Assembly (NCBI GenBank): GCA_004194705.1 | Contig: SADC01000462.1 | Coordinates: 1-64,000 of the forward strand | Source of the DNA: Ditylenchus dipsaci | Taxonomy: Eukaryota; Nematoda; Chromadorea; Rhabditida; Anguinidae | Direction of reading: 5' to 3' | Length of the DNA: 64,000 nucleotides | Part shown: positions 63,921 through 64,000 of the stretch, piece by piece | Layout of the letters: each line of letters begins with the position of its first letter | Numbering within the stretch: the first letter of the stretch is position 1 | Notes under the pieces: model-generated | Seen by the model: the letters and a program-made list of their open reading frames with translations, nothing else | Database searches by the model: none | What the model was told of the DNA's origin: nothing | Translations under genes and position numbers: made by a program

Positions 63921-64000
63921 CCGTATATCTTCTATTAAAACGCCCCGGCGTTCTATTTTTCAACCCCCTTGGAGGTGGCGTTCTAATAGAAGCTGGCGTT
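63921..64000. mobile_element. Start of a TACCGTATATCTTCTA MITE cut by the window end
   Basis: TACCGTATATCTTCTATTAA at 63920 matches the ends of 31907-32100; GGCGTTCTAATAGAAG words follow up to the last base. Confidence 0.65.

Noticed and set aside
1..64000. CRISPR arrays or bacterial operons
   Set aside because: Repeats here lack regular unique spacers, genes have introns, and no cas or other prokaryotic gene is seen; the window is eukaryotic.

Overview
This window is eukaryotic nuclear DNA, most probably from a nematode. The support is direct: short introns with TTTCAG or TTTTAG acceptors; at least eight genes whose start codon lies 0-22 nt after such an acceptor with no upstream exon found, as expected for spliced-leader trans-splicing; a major-sperm-protein (MSP) domain gene; and an F-box ORF of nematode style. 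The genus cannot be determined from the sequence. Gene density is low and most bases lie in DNA transposons and fold-back (inverted-repeat) elements, many of them nested and many inside introns.

Host-type genes, left to right: a five-RRM protein with a mitochondrial-type N-terminus (363-2721, +); an ataxin-3 deubiquitinase with Josephin catalytic residues and several UIMs (6415-13240, -); an unrecognised low-complexity Q/S-rich protein (15955-20650, +); enolase-phosphatase E1 of methionine salvage, rebuilt here as six in-frame exons (21710-25977, +); an MSP-domain protein (26546-27081, -); an 88-residue single-TM protein, perhaps mitochondrial (28080-30476, +); an MCFD2-like EF-hand protein (31298-32795, -); a chimeric or degenerate gene joining the N-terminal part of 2-oxoglutarate dehydrogenase E1 to a coiled-coil tail (48401-50688, -); a small F-box protein (56034-56394, +); and a broken ribosomal protein uL11/RPL12 copy (61331-61831, +).

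Mobile-element genes: a Kolobok-type transposon with TTAA target sites, long inverted arms and a THAP-domain protein (36358-39315), sitting inside a pogo-like element (36220-39367); a relic of a second THAP gene (42917-43458); a Mutator-like (MULE) element with a 10-bp target duplication that carries a FLYWCH-like segment joined to a Ulp1/SENP cysteine protease with H, D and C all present (44298-46553); and a second MULE with a 9-bp target duplication whose FLYWCH-MULE transposase has lost its middle (57294-59198). Two tandem 650-bp modules (47071-48366) hold scraps of a MULE transposase, and one also holds a 68-bp copy of an exon of the neighbouring dehydrogenase-like gene.

Non-autonomous elements fall into recognisable groups: GG...CC-ended elements with 8-9 bp duplications and arms built of short tandem words; hAT-like elements with CAGGG or TAG ends and 8-bp duplications; pogo-like MITEs flanked by TA; Kolobok-like MITEs flanked by TTAA; palindromes of about 1 kb; and fold-backs whose arms resemble tRNA promoters. 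Many reading frames break by one base at short homopolymers while three other multi-exon genes are intact, so part of the damage may be sequencing error rather than decay. All family assignments come from reading motifs; no database search was run.
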